Shown piece by piece: positions 18,126-26,841 of a DNA stretch of 55,272 bases. The position numbers and the translations under genes were made by a program. Source of the DNA: Planctomycetota bacterium (GTDB taxonomy: Bacteria > Planctomycetota > UBA11346). Within the stretch, counting starts at the first letter, position 1; every line of letters starts with the position of its first letter. The notes beneath the pieces are model-generated. The model searched no databases and was not told the origin of the DNA. It saw nothing but the letters and a program-made list of their open reading frames with translations. The stretch lies in the NCBI GenBank assembly GCA_028280785.1, contig JANQLF010000089.1, positions 1 to 55,272 of the forward strand, given 5' to 3'.

Positions 18126-18917
18126 TTAAAGACTTTCTTCGAACACTGATTCCGGTTTAAATGGTTCTATAAGAAACAAGGGGTCTTCTTGTATTTTCTG
18201 GCCAATAAGCTCAAACATCGCCCCTGCATTGACAAGTTTTGACGGCGCAGATCCAATCGATGAAGTATTTTGATTGCCTGCTCCAATTAACAGCGGTTCT
18301 ACCAATGGATAGTTTCGTTTCATGCCAGCAGGCATATGCGAATACGTTTTCACTGCATGTTTATTGCCAAACATATCGATGACTTCGACACTGAATTCCT
18401 TTGATGATAATGTCGGTGCACCGTTGGTATTTTCCACGTAATGCAGGCAGGTATTAGTCGAATGATCAACACCTAATAATAAAATTTTTCCGTGATGCTC
18501 GGCTAATTTCTCAAACGGTGAACCATGTCCGGTACTGACATTGCAACGTTCATGATCCGCTAGAATAGTCGAGGCAAAAGGGCCGATACCCGATACTGCA
18601 TGTGTCGGATTGGTCGAACGTAAAACACCAGGCCGCTTGCGAAATGTTTCGCTGATGATGCCTAAATCAGATGGAATACTGCGCAAATCGAAGGTTTTTT
18701 GCTGTGACAAAATATCGAATTCTGCGCCGCCTTGAAAACTTGGCATTAATAAGGTGCCGTAAGGTCCAACTGCTTGCAACAGGGCATCAACAACCGTGTC
18801 GGCACCGCCTTCTACCTGGCCAATTTTAGAAAGCGATGCATGAACCAAGAGAACGTCTCTATTACGAATGCCAATTTGGCGCAGATCATTAAATAATTGC
18901 TCTTTATTATGAGGCAC
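18126..18917 (-). CDS. AAC(3)-family N-acetyltransferase
   Basis: This 263-residue protein matches the AAC(3)/YokD family in length and motifs: LLVHASLSKIG (23-33), GTLLMPSF, RSTNPTHAVSGIGP, GHGSPFEKL and LLLGVDHSTNTCLHYVE. The family transfers acetyl from acetyl-CoA to amines; members named for aminoglycoside resistance are a minority and many act on sugars or peptides. Here it is embedded in a catabolic operon, overlapping the ceramidase-like gene by 11 bases and abutting the esterase, so an amino-sugar or amine intermediate is a more plausible substrate than a drug. Confidence 0.9.
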   Translation of the reverse strand: MPHNKEQLFNDLRQIGIRNRDVLLVHASLSKIGQVEGGADTVVDALLQAVGPYGTLLMPSFQGGAEFDILSQQKTFDLRSIPSDLGIISETFRKRPGVLRSTNPTHAVSGIGPFASTILADHERCNVSTGHGSPFEKLAEHHGKILLLGVDHSTNTCLHYVENTNGAPTLSSKEFSVEVIDMFGNKHAVKTYSHMPAGMKRNYPLVEPLLIGAGNQNTSSIGSAPSKLVNAGAMFELIGQKIQEDPLFLIEPFKPESVFEESL

Positions 18918-20388
18918 AGGCTTCTCCCTGCTCTAGTATTGCCTTGCTCGATTTTGCTACTGCATCGGTCAATGCATCAACCTGACCAGCAGCTGCAACA
19001 CAATACACCGTCTCATAGTCACCTAAAGGCCGCTCTTCTTCAGTTGGTAAGTAACAGACTGAACCATTAGCGAAAGAAAAACTTATGAATTTTTTACCCA
19101 GCTGTTCGACCACATCGCGTGCTGGATAAGCCGTTTCATAAAAGGATTCACCTGGCAGTCCCTGGACAACCACATCGTTAAAGCGGAAGCTTGGTAAATT
19201 AATTAGGACAGAACCCTTTGCTACATCTGCCTCAGTAATGTAACCACGTTCCTGAAAATATTTCTGATAACTTAAAAAATTTAATTGATCGACTTGGTCC
19301 TTATAGGCACGCAGAGAAAATTGAGACTTGTCGCCCATTTGCTCATATAATGCTTCCCATGCCGCAGCTGCTTCGTCTAGGTTAAAACTAATATCACCGC
19401 GTAATTGCAAATCAAAATCATTCACTTGTAAATCGATAGAATCGAGCGCGCTATAGGCATCATCCGCCGGCAATGCGTTGATAAACTCCTCGGATAGTCC
19501 TTGCGCAATGCGCTGTGCTTCTGCAAAGGATGCGTCAGGATCTTTTTGCGGACCAAGTGGCAGCATACTCCCACGATTATCATTAACTGGCAATTCAGCC
19601 CAGTCACCTAATTCCCACGGGCAGATATTGCCACAGGGACCAGTTAAATAGAGGAATTCTCCTCTTAATTCTTGGTGCAGGATGCGACGCAGAAATCCTG
19701 GAAAGTCTGCGCTATAGCGTCGATCAGTTGTATGGCCAGAAATGGCTGGGTGTGCAGCAAAGCGCACAAAGCCACCAAGCATCTCATCATCTAAGGATTT
19801 AAACACAATCCCCTGCAACTTCGTGTCGCGATCTTTTTCATCATAAGCGAGAACTTCATCCATAATCGCATGTTTAAAATCTTCACCAAACCAATTTTTT
19901 AGGCGATTGCTAATAATGCGCTGCCCATCTAAATGGCCGTCGCGTTCTTCCAGACCAGACCACACGGTCATCGAACCAAATTCTTCAGATAAAAATTTGC
20001 GACGATTAATATTCCAACGGCCCTGGGTATCGACAGATACAAAAGCCATTTTACCAGCCACGGCCTGCTCTTGGTTCTTCTTAATTGCACTAACGAGGAC
20101 CGGAGTCAGATCAGCAAAGGCCATATCTTCATCACGCGGGCCAGTATGCGTGTGCGTATAATGTAAAACAATATCGTTGGCACTTACATTTAATTGCTCA
20201 GCAATTAATGAACGCAATTCAGCGGTACGACCAAAAGTACTGTGCATCATATCAAAACTAATTAAATGCACTTCTCGATCACTTGAAATAAAGGAAGCAA
20301 TAACCGCTTCTATGGGATCGAAATATTCTAGTGTATCTTCATAAGTTCCACGTAATTCGACAGAATGTATTGCGATACGTATGTTCAT
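18907..20388 (-). CDS. Neutral/alkaline ceramidase-like protein
   Basis: This 493-residue protein carries the zinc-site hallmarks of neutral ceramidases: THTHTGP (78-84, His79/His81), FAAHP (His213) and SADFPG (226-231). Known members hydrolyse the amide bond of ceramide and are usually secreted and about 650 residues long; this one has no signal peptide and lacks most of the C-terminal domain. At the motif that in characterised enzymes reads GDVSP with the catalytic Ser, this protein has GNICP (253-257), placing Cys256 there by eye. It is first in its block, behind the promoter at 20449-20475, and overlaps the acetyltransferase gene. An amidase-like role on an unknown substrate is inferred. 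Confidence 0.82.
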   Translation of the reverse strand: MNIRIAIHSVELRGTYEDTLEYFDPIEAVIASFISSDREVHLISFDMMHSTFGRTAELRSLIAEQLNVSANDIVLHYTHTHTGPRDEDMAFADLTPVLVSAIKKNQEQAVAGKMAFVSVDTQGRWNINRRKFLSEEFGSMTVWSGLEERDGHLDGQRIISNRLKNWFGEDFKHAIMDEVLAYDEKDRDTKLQGIVFKSLDDEMLGGFVRFAAHPAISGHTTDRRYSADFPGFLRRILHQELRGEFLYLTGPCGNICPWELGDWAELPVNDNRGSMLPLGPQKDPDASFAEAQRIAQGLSEEFINALPADDAYSALDSIDLQVNDFDLQLRGDISFNLDEAAAAWEALYEQMGDKSQFSLRAYKDQVDQLNFLSYQKYFQERGYITEADVAKGSVLINLPSFRFNDVVVQGLPGESFYETAYPARDVVEQLGKKFISFSFANGSVCYLPTEEERPLGDYETVYCVAAAGQVDALTDAVAKSSKAILEQGEACAS

Positions 20389-20432
20389 GGCTCTATGCTT
20401 TGTCTTGATGGACCGATGCGAATATGCTTATC

Positions 20433-20475
20433 TACTATACCAGTTTGTAGTATACCAGATCAAGGATCCAGTCAA
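20433..20475 (-). promoter_or_regulatory. Promoter with two direct operator repeats upstream of the ceramidase-like gene
   Basis: On the minus strand a -35-like TTGACT (20470-20475) is 15 bases from a -10-like TATACT (20449-20454). The -10 lies inside the first of two direct repeats CTGGTATA(C/G)TA (20448-20458 and 20433-20443; 15-base period). A repressor bound there would block RNA polymerase. The motif resembles half-sites used by UxuR/ExuR-type GntR regulators, but no such regulator is in the window. The 15-base spacer is short. Confidence 0.5.
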
Positions 20476-20558
20476 GAAAACACGAGTTTTTCCAGTACAA
20501 TTTGATATTTTTATAATTTTTAATGTAAATATAAAATCAACCACTGGATTACATTATG

Positions 20559-20575
20559 TATATCAGTCTGGTATA
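20559..20575. promoter_or_regulatory. Inverted copy of the CTGGTATA operator motif
   Basis: TATATCAG-T-CTGGTATA is an inverted repeat with one mismatch, using the same half-site as the repeats at 20433-20458, about 120 bases away and just past the sulfatase stop. It may be a second operator for the ceramidase-block promoter. Confidence 0.45.
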
Positions 20576-20580
20576 TATGA

Positions 20581-22068
20581 CTACCAACCCAAGTCTGCAT
20601 TGATGTTTTTATTATATGCTAACTGCATACGCGTTTGTGTGGCAATGACCTCATCCTCAATTGCTTCTGGATGCCAATGCGCAAACATTTTTGCACGCAA
20701 TTTTTCGATGCGCTCAGCATGTACCGAATCTTCAGCTAGGTTTTTCAATTCATCTGGGTCATCAGCGAGATTATACAGGCGATAATCACCCTCATGATTG
20801 TGGACGTATTTCCAATCGCCCTCGCGAATAAAAGCACGCGGGTGATTCCATCCCTCACCTTCAAATTCTCCGAAGACATGCTCACCGGCAAATGCATCAT
20901 TATTACCTTCGAGCAACGGTGTCAGTGAATGGCCGCGCAGTTGCAATGGCTCCGGCAACTGGGTACCGGCAATATCTAAAAACGTGGGATACAAATCAAC
21001 CATCGACACTGGCTCGTGAATTTCGACACCGGGCTTTGAAACACCTGGCCAACGCACCAATAATGGTATGCGCACTGAATCTTCGAGCAGTGAAACCTTA
21101 CTCCAATTACCATGCTTGCCGGCCATTTCACCATGATCAGTAAAATAAAAAACCACGGTATTGTCGGCTAATCCATTTTCTTCTAAGCTATCAAATATTT
21201 TCCCGGCAATTTCATCAAATTCAGTAATTAACGCATAATAAGATTCACGGGCACGGCGGATCGCATCTTCAGGCAGGTCTTTAACATTACCGTAAAACTT
21301 TTGTAGGTACTGATCACAAATATCGCGGTCCTCACCCTTATGATTAACCGGTAAGTCACCCTTACCTTCATATGACTTAAATAAATCTTCGCGTGGTCGC
21401 CATGGTGGATGAGGTAAGACAAAGGCTGAGCAAATAGCCCACGGTTTACCGTCTTTATCCTGTCCTTTTTCTTTTAGTTGCTCTAAGGTTCCTTCGAGAA
21501 TTTCATAATCCTTTTGAAAAATCGGCTGTCGCTCAGGTACATCAGGACCCGCTTCCAACAATTCAGTGCGCATACCATCGTTACCAGATAAATACGGCAG
21601 CGGATCTTTCCAAGAATGACTCGCTCGCACGCCCCACGAATAAAACGACTTACCCGCATTGCTGCCCTCAAGCACCGGACGCTTATCAAATCCATACATT
21701 TTTTGATAGCCATTAAAATGCATCTTACCAATTAATGAGGTCTCATAACCGCTAGCCGATAAGGCATGCGCCCAAGTTACCGTGTCCTCAGGCATAGCGC
21801 AGGTATTATTCCACACACCAATGTCGTGGCAATAAAGACCTGCCATAAATGATTGCCGGCTCGGTGAACAAAGCGGGCTATTACAATAGGCATTAGTAAA
21901 AATCGAAGACTCTGACGCAAACTTATCCAGGTTAGGCGTACGCACGATTGGGTGACCACGATAACCAGCCATTGCCGCGTTATGTTGATCGGAAAAAATC
22001 ATTAAAATATTCATCTGTTTATCGCGGCAGGTTTTTAGGGTGTCATAAATTTCGTCATTATAGGTCAT
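20581..22068 (-). CDS. Type I formylglycine-dependent sulfatase (cytoplasmic)
   Basis: This 495-residue S1 sulfatase has SDQHN (26-30, metal-binding Asp27), the maturation motif CSPSR (67-71) in which Cys67 becomes formylglycine, GKMHFNG, and a TDHGEMAGKHG metal-site stretch. It removes sulfate esters. Unlike most marine PVC sulfatases it has no signal peptide, so it should act on an imported sulfated sugar. ATG at 22068 with AGGA six bases upstream is preferred to the upstream TTG. It is the last gene of the GntR-headed operon, 8 bases after the metallophosphoesterase. A cognate FGE or anSME is not in this window. Confidence 0.93.
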   Translation of the reverse strand: MTYNDEIYDTLKTCRDKQMNILMIFSDQHNAAMAGYRGHPIVRTPNLDKFASESSIFTNAYCNSPLCSPSRQSFMAGLYCHDIGVWNNTCAMPEDTVTWAHALSASGYETSLIGKMHFNGYQKMYGFDKRPVLEGSNAGKSFYSWGVRASHSWKDPLPYLSGNDGMRTELLEAGPDVPERQPIFQKDYEILEGTLEQLKEKGQDKDGKPWAICSAFVLPHPPWRPREDLFKSYEGKGDLPVNHKGEDRDICDQYLQKFYGNVKDLPEDAIRRARESYYALITEFDEIAGKIFDSLEENGLADNTVVFYFTDHGEMAGKHGNWSKVSLLEDSVRIPLLVRWPGVSKPGVEIHEPVSMVDLYPTFLDIAGTQLPEPLQLRGHSLTPLLEGNNDAFAGEHVFGEFEGEGWNHPRAFIREGDWKYVHNHEGDYRLYNLADDPDELKNLAEDSVHAERIEKLRAKMFAHWHPEAIEDEVIATQTRMQLAYNKNINADLGW

Positions 22069-22076
22069 TTTTATTC

Positions 22077-22976
22077 CTATCGTTCCCAAGCCGCTGAATA
22101 ATCGCGCTCTGGCACAGGAATATTTCCACCAGGGCCGTAACCCTCGAGAGCTGATTCCTTTTCCAGCTGACGCAGTGAAACGTTTGCATGAGCATCATCC
22201 ATGTCCCAATGCAAAAAACCAAGAACACTATTAACCTCTTTAAGGTATTCTGGATTTCCTAAAAATGCTGTAGATGGACACTGAACATGGCGAATGCCAT
22301 CAACTACACGATCTTGAAAGACATGAATGTGACCAGTACTGATAGCCAGCAAATTTATTGACTTTAAAAATGCTGCGAGCCGCAACTGGTCTTCTTCAGG
22401 AATATTACCATACCAGGCTGAAAAGTTTTCTTCAAAGGTGCATGGCATTGAACCCGGGCTATTGGTAAATGGCAATGTATGCATAAATACCATTGTCGGT
22501 ATGTGTGCATCCTTGGCCTGCTCATCAATCCATTGCCACTGTTCTTTTTCGGCATCAAAACCAGTGCCAAAAATCATCGAATCCAAGCAGATAAATCGAA
22601 CACCCTTGTGCTCGAACGTGTAATAATCATCACCAAATACTTGGCGATAGCGACCTATAGCATCTAGATTAACGCGAGCGTGATTTTTTTCGTGAAAGCG
22701 ACCACCGATATCATGATTTCCAGGTAAGCAATAGACTGGCCACGGTAATTGCTGTAGTCGATCGTAAGCAGCTTCTAATTCAAAAAGGTGCGTATCACCA
22801 TCGCGACACATATCGCCGCTCACTATAATAAAGTCAGGTTCTTGATCACTGTTTGCAATTTGTTCAACAGCAAAATCAAATTGCTCATTAAACTTCGGCT
22901 GAAATCGAAACGAACGCGGTGAACCTAAGTGGATATCACTAAATTGTACCCAGGACCAAGAATTAGGCATGTGCAT
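22077..22976 (-). CDS. Calcineurin-like metallophosphoesterase
   Basis: This 299-residue protein has the complete dimetal signature: DIH (Asp14, His16), GD (Asp55), GNHD (Asn87, His88) and later MHT and GHIHVF histidines. The family hydrolyses phosphomonoesters or phosphodiesters. The length suits the cAMP-phosphodiesterase/CpdA-like group, but substrates vary widely. No signal peptide. Its start overlaps the transglutaminase-like gene by 14 bases; the ATG two codons in (22970) is an equally possible start. Given its neighbours it may cleave a phosphoester on the imported glycoconjugate. Confidence 0.9.
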   Translation of the reverse strand: MHMPNSWSWVQFSDIHLGSPRSFRFQPKFNEQFDFAVEQIANSDQEPDFIIVSGDMCRDGDTHLFELEAAYDRLQQLPWPVYCLPGNHDIGGRFHEKNHARVNLDAIGRYRQVFGDDYYTFEHKGVRFICLDSMIFGTGFDAEKEQWQWIDEQAKDAHIPTMVFMHTLPFTNSPGSMPCTFEENFSAWYGNIPEEDQLRLAAFLKSINLLAISTGHIHVFQDRVVDGIRHVQCPSTAFLGNPEYLKEVNSVLGFLHWDMDDAHANVSLRQLEKESALEGYGPGGNIPVPERDYSAAWER

Positions 22977-24813
22977 CCCGTGGCTGCGATAGACCAGTCA
23001 AAGTTAAAACATGTCTGCTTGGCTCCGCGCCACAAACGACTTCGTATGATTCCATATTTTCAATGCTCGTCGCGCAGGCTTTATCACCTTCATGCCATTG
23101 ATGCTCAATGCGGATAGGTGTCGATGCCACTGCCGAACAATCTATATGGCCGTAAAATTCAACACCGGTAATTCCTGTTTCACTTACCACTCGCAAATAA
23201 ACATCGCTAGTATTTTGACCTAGGACACAGTCATTTTCCAATGACATATCCCAACCCAGTTTTGAATTATTAATATCCGATTGAACTAAAGATTGCCAAT
23301 TACTACCGTCAATACTCCACTCCAAGCTCGCTTGTTTTTTAGCTTCACCGAAGGGACCTTCTTTGACACTACATAAAGCATGGAACCAGGCGAATTGCTT
23401 TCCTTCTGGAGCATTAAAATGATAAATCGCTTCGACTTTTTCTCCGGATATTTTTGGCTCGAGTAATTTCCAACCCCCTGCCCACTCCTTGATTACTACA
23501 TTTTTAGCAGACTGCCATAATTCCGTCGGATTTGCTGTTGGTGAGAAGTCGACAATTTCTTTAAAAGGCACTGTTTGTTGTTGGTAATCGTCTCCACCGT
23601 TTACACGCATGACATTGGTGCCTACACATAATTTCGGTAACGATTTTGGTGCATTCATAATTGGGGAAGTAAAGGCAAACGATTTCAATACTGCATCAGC
23701 ATCTAGATTGAATACAATAATACCCTCGTAGCGACTCGTCATATGCTCAGTTAAATCCAATTCAGCGGAACCCTCTACCGTTCCCAAATCAACGCTCTTG
23801 CCCTCTAACATTAATTTTACCTGCACAGGTCCTGACGTATCAACTTTTAATTGTGCACCATCGCTATAGACGACTGCACCCGTTTCTATTGAAGGCTTGG
23901 CACAGAAAATATATGGCGATTGAATGCGGAATGAAATATGACCATTGCCAGTGATTCCCGAGTCAATTTGTTCTACACCATCCTTGGACCAATAACCTAA
24001 TTCGACATCTTTAAACGCCTTACTCAATTGCGGCGCATAAGTCCAATGGCCACCGGCATTCTTTCGGAATGGATCAAAGCGCTCTATTGGATGACCGTGC
24101 CATTCTTTAGCCGTGTCCTTGGTCAGTCCAACCCATTCGTCTGGAAATATGAAATACTCAGAATATTCCTCAGAACGTTGAACGGATTCGCCAGGGCGTA
24201 AGTAAAAGTCTAATTGATGCGATTTCACCGACCAATGAGGAAATACATTACCAATGTTACCGTCATCAGTTTCTGCTTTGCTATACATTTCTGCATAGGA
24301 CTCAAGACTGCGGTCTGGCAAGTTACATGGATTAGATTTATTTGTATTTTCTACAATTAAGCGATGGGCATCATTTGCTAATTCATAGGCACTGGCGATG
24401 GCACCTTTGTCATTACGAAACCACGTCCACATATCGACATCAAGTATATGCCAAGCATCATCATAATAGACTTCACACAACAAATGTCCGGGAGCACCAT
24501 ACTGACGTGCCTTAAAACCTGCCGTAGTGTAGAGCCCATACATAATAATTGCACTTTGACCACATATATGCCAGCCATAATTACTCAATAATTTAACTGG
24601 ATCTGAGGTAAAACGGCGAATGCGAGGCTGCCCCTGCAATTCATCCACTGGCCAAAAATGCCAGGTTCCATCTTCGGTGCTGGTGAAAAAATCATAAAGC
24701 GCCAGCACCAATTCCTCATCCTTTTTTCCAGCAAACTGTGGCGAATTAAGAATATGTTTTAAGCTATGGTAATCAGGACGATGCTTACAAACAACACGTG
24801 GCGAAAATGCCAT
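22963..24813 (-). CDS. Transglutaminase-like domain protein
   Basis: This 616-residue protein has a papain-like transglutaminase core near its N-terminus with a readable triad: Cys84 in WHICGQSA, His110 in GAPGHLLCEVY and Asp125 in WHILDVD. Such domains in bacteria act as proteases, amidases or peptide cyclases more often than as cross-linkers. The remainder (about 200-610) is beta-rich and resembles a carbohydrate-binding or F5/8-type arrangement near the C-terminus. No signal peptide. It is separated from the FG-GAP gene by one base and overlaps the metallophosphoesterase gene. The substrate is unknown. Confidence 0.75.
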   Translation of the reverse strand: MAFSPRVVCKHRPDYHSLKHILNSPQFAGKKDEELVLALYDFFTSTEDGTWHFWPVDELQGQPRIRRFTSDPVKLLSNYGWHICGQSAIIMYGLYTTAGFKARQYGAPGHLLCEVYYDDAWHILDVDMWTWFRNDKGAIASAYELANDAHRLIVENTNKSNPCNLPDRSLESYAEMYSKAETDDGNIGNVFPHWSVKSHQLDFYLRPGESVQRSEEYSEYFIFPDEWVGLTKDTAKEWHGHPIERFDPFRKNAGGHWTYAPQLSKAFKDVELGYWSKDGVEQIDSGITGNGHISFRIQSPYIFCAKPSIETGAVVYSDGAQLKVDTSGPVQVKLMLEGKSVDLGTVEGSAELDLTEHMTSRYEGIIVFNLDADAVLKSFAFTSPIMNAPKSLPKLCVGTNVMRVNGGDDYQQQTVPFKEIVDFSPTANPTELWQSAKNVVIKEWAGGWKLLEPKISGEKVEAIYHFNAPEGKQFAWFHALCSVKEGPFGEAKKQASLEWSIDGSNWQSLVQSDINNSKLGWDMSLENDCVLGQNTSDVYLRVVSETGITGVEFYGHIDCSAVASTPIRIEHQWHEGDKACATSIENMESYEVVCGAEPSRHVLTLTGLSQPRDAHA

Positions 24814-24814
24814 A

Positions 24815-26824
24815 TTAGATTTCCTCTATCGCACCTTGCGGTAGTGAATAATACGATTGAAAATTACTCATATTATACAGTGGTGGTCGTACACGTTTCA
24901 TCAAATTTGATTTGCGGACTTTTTTATCGCTGTGGTAAAACCAAATACGATCATGATCCCAGAGCATTAACTCGTCCAAGCCATCGCCATTAAAATCATG
25001 AGCGAAGGCACATAAACCTGGACCGCCATCGTCCGGTAACAACGACACCATATCACCATGACCGTCAATCAATCCACCTTGATAACCACTCGATGGTCGT
25101 ATCCCTGACAACAACATACGTTCTTCACCTGAATTATCGAATAATACTGGCTGGAGCGTCGCACCAATAACGGGGAAATCGCGCGTCCACACATGCTTCA
25201 ATGTGCTGTCATAGAGCGTCACAACTCCACGATTACCATGGAATAAAACAGTCGAAACACATTGACCGGGAATATCCTTGCGGAATTTACCAATGGCTAA
25301 ACGTTGCACATGGCCCATATGGCGCTGACGCAAATGATAATGTGGTGTCAAATGAACCAAGCCGTCTTCACCAGCGGCCATTAATATTTCATCATCGCCT
25401 TGACCAAGTTCATCCAAAGGCCCAACAAAAATTGCATCCTGATGATCCATCATACAAACGCGACCCAGACGTTCACCCTTATGATTTAAGTGATGGTAAC
25501 CATTAATTAATTGATCGTGGGTGTTGCCCTTCGGTCGATAAGGAATTGGGAAATGGCCATGGCAGTAAATACCTTGCCATAATAAATTTAATTCGTTATC
25601 AAAGACCATAGTCTGATGATGATGACCACTGAGCACGATATCAGTACGCTTACCAATTCCTTTAAAATCAACACAAGTAATCGCTATGCATGGCATGCCA
25701 TCTTCGAGATCATCGTAGCATTCACCCCAAGCGTTGATGTTGCGCTTATAGGCATCAGAAACTGGTAATGGCGGTGGGATTTTTCTCGATTTTTTAACCG
25801 CACCGGTTTTTCCATCTAAAATAAACACTTCATAATTCATTGCACAGATGACTTCATTATGACCGTCGTTGTCAATGTCATGCACTTGAACAGCGGGGTC
25901 ACCGGATGTTTCAGGATTAGGAATCGGTGGTAATTCTCCGCGCTGCCACAGCACTTCGCCATCCCAGGATTGCGCAACAATACTAGCAACACCTGGTTCA
26001 CGCGCGGGATCAAGACGCGTATGTACAAAATCAATAGAGCCATCACCAGTCAAATCACCAAGACGAATACGACGACCTGAACCAAAACCCTTGGTATCGA
26101 TTTCTTTATACAGAACAGGTTGACCAGCACGCTTTAATTTCTGTGCATGTTTTTTCTCACGTTGACTGCGCTGCTTTTCTAACTTTTCATTTTGCTTGTC
26201 GTCACAAGAAACCAGCACTGGACCAAAAATCGCCGGCTGATTACCTAGCAAACCAATCATGCCATGGCTATAAGCAGTATCAGTGCACTTCAGCAACAGA
26301 TCACCAAGTTGTGCCTCGATTTTATTACCGGCTACTTTTACACGTAAACTAAATGACTTTGCTTCAGTATTTATTGGCGCATACGCTAAGACATCGAAAT
26401 TGTTCTCAGTAACTGAACGAATGATCTTAGCCTGGCCATCGCGATCGATCACCAGTGCATAATAACGTGTACAGTCGAGGAAGCGAAAAATTAAACCGAC
26501 GGCTCCGCCCCAGCCATCTTCCTTATCCAACAATTCCATTGTTGTTTCGACTTCATAGTCAGCCCAATCAACACTGCCTTTGGCAATTGAATTATTTTGC
26601 CAGGTAGAACAAGTCACTAAGGATTGCAATTTTCTTCCTGTTTCAGTTTCTACACAGGACCAATGTTCCTTAGGTACCCCCCAATCGCCCGTCTTATGCT
26701 GCCAGCCATCGAGATTGTCATCTGGATGGCTGGGCTGTGCATGCATTTCTCGATAAGCGCCGTCTTTATGTTCGCCAACGACTCCAGGCTTCAATCCGGC
26801 AAAAGTCTCTTCGAGCAAAATCAT
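24815..26824 (-). CDS. FG-GAP/VCBS beta-propeller protein with LamG/DUF1080-like N-terminus
   Basis: This 669-residue protein has a concanavalin-like N-terminal domain (about 10-210; WADYEVETTMEL, GGAVGLIFRFLD) followed by FG-GAP repeats forming a probable beta-propeller (LGDLTGDGSIDFV, VHDIDNDGHNEVI, AHDFNGDGLDELML), each with a DxDGDG-type calcium loop. Related propellers occur in rhamnogalacturonan lyases (PL11) and in adhesive proteins. No signal peptide is visible, which is odd for calcium-loop propellers. It is co-transcribed with the transglutaminase-like and SGNH genes. Lyase or binding function cannot be separated from sequence alone. Confidence 0.78.
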   Translation of the reverse strand: MILLEETFAGLKPGVVGEHKDGAYREMHAQPSHPDDNLDGWQHKTGDWGVPKEHWSCVETETGRKLQSLVTCSTWQNNSIAKGSVDWADYEVETTMELLDKEDGWGGAVGLIFRFLDCTRYYALVIDRDGQAKIIRSVTENNFDVLAYAPINTEAKSFSLRVKVAGNKIEAQLGDLLLKCTDTAYSHGMIGLLGNQPAIFGPVLVSCDDKQNEKLEKQRSQREKKHAQKLKRAGQPVLYKEIDTKGFGSGRRIRLGDLTGDGSIDFVHTRLDPAREPGVASIVAQSWDGEVLWQRGELPPIPNPETSGDPAVQVHDIDNDGHNEVICAMNYEVFILDGKTGAVKKSRKIPPPLPVSDAYKRNINAWGECYDDLEDGMPCIAITCVDFKGIGKRTDIVLSGHHHQTMVFDNELNLLWQGIYCHGHFPIPYRPKGNTHDQLINGYHHLNHKGERLGRVCMMDHQDAIFVGPLDELGQGDDEILMAAGEDGLVHLTPHYHLRQRHMGHVQRLAIGKFRKDIPGQCVSTVLFHGNRGVVTLYDSTLKHVWTRDFPVIGATLQPVLFDNSGEERMLLSGIRPSSGYQGGLIDGHGDMVSLLPDDGGPGLCAFAHDFNGDGLDELMLWDHDRIWFYHSDKKVRKSNLMKRVRPPLYNMSNFQSYYSLPQGAIEEI

Positions 26825-26841
26825 CGTGTGTCCACTTCATG

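Noticed and set aside
18126..18917. Aminoglycoside resistance gene
   Set aside because: Family membership alone does not imply drug resistance; the gene is embedded and coupled in a catabolic operon with no mobile-element context.
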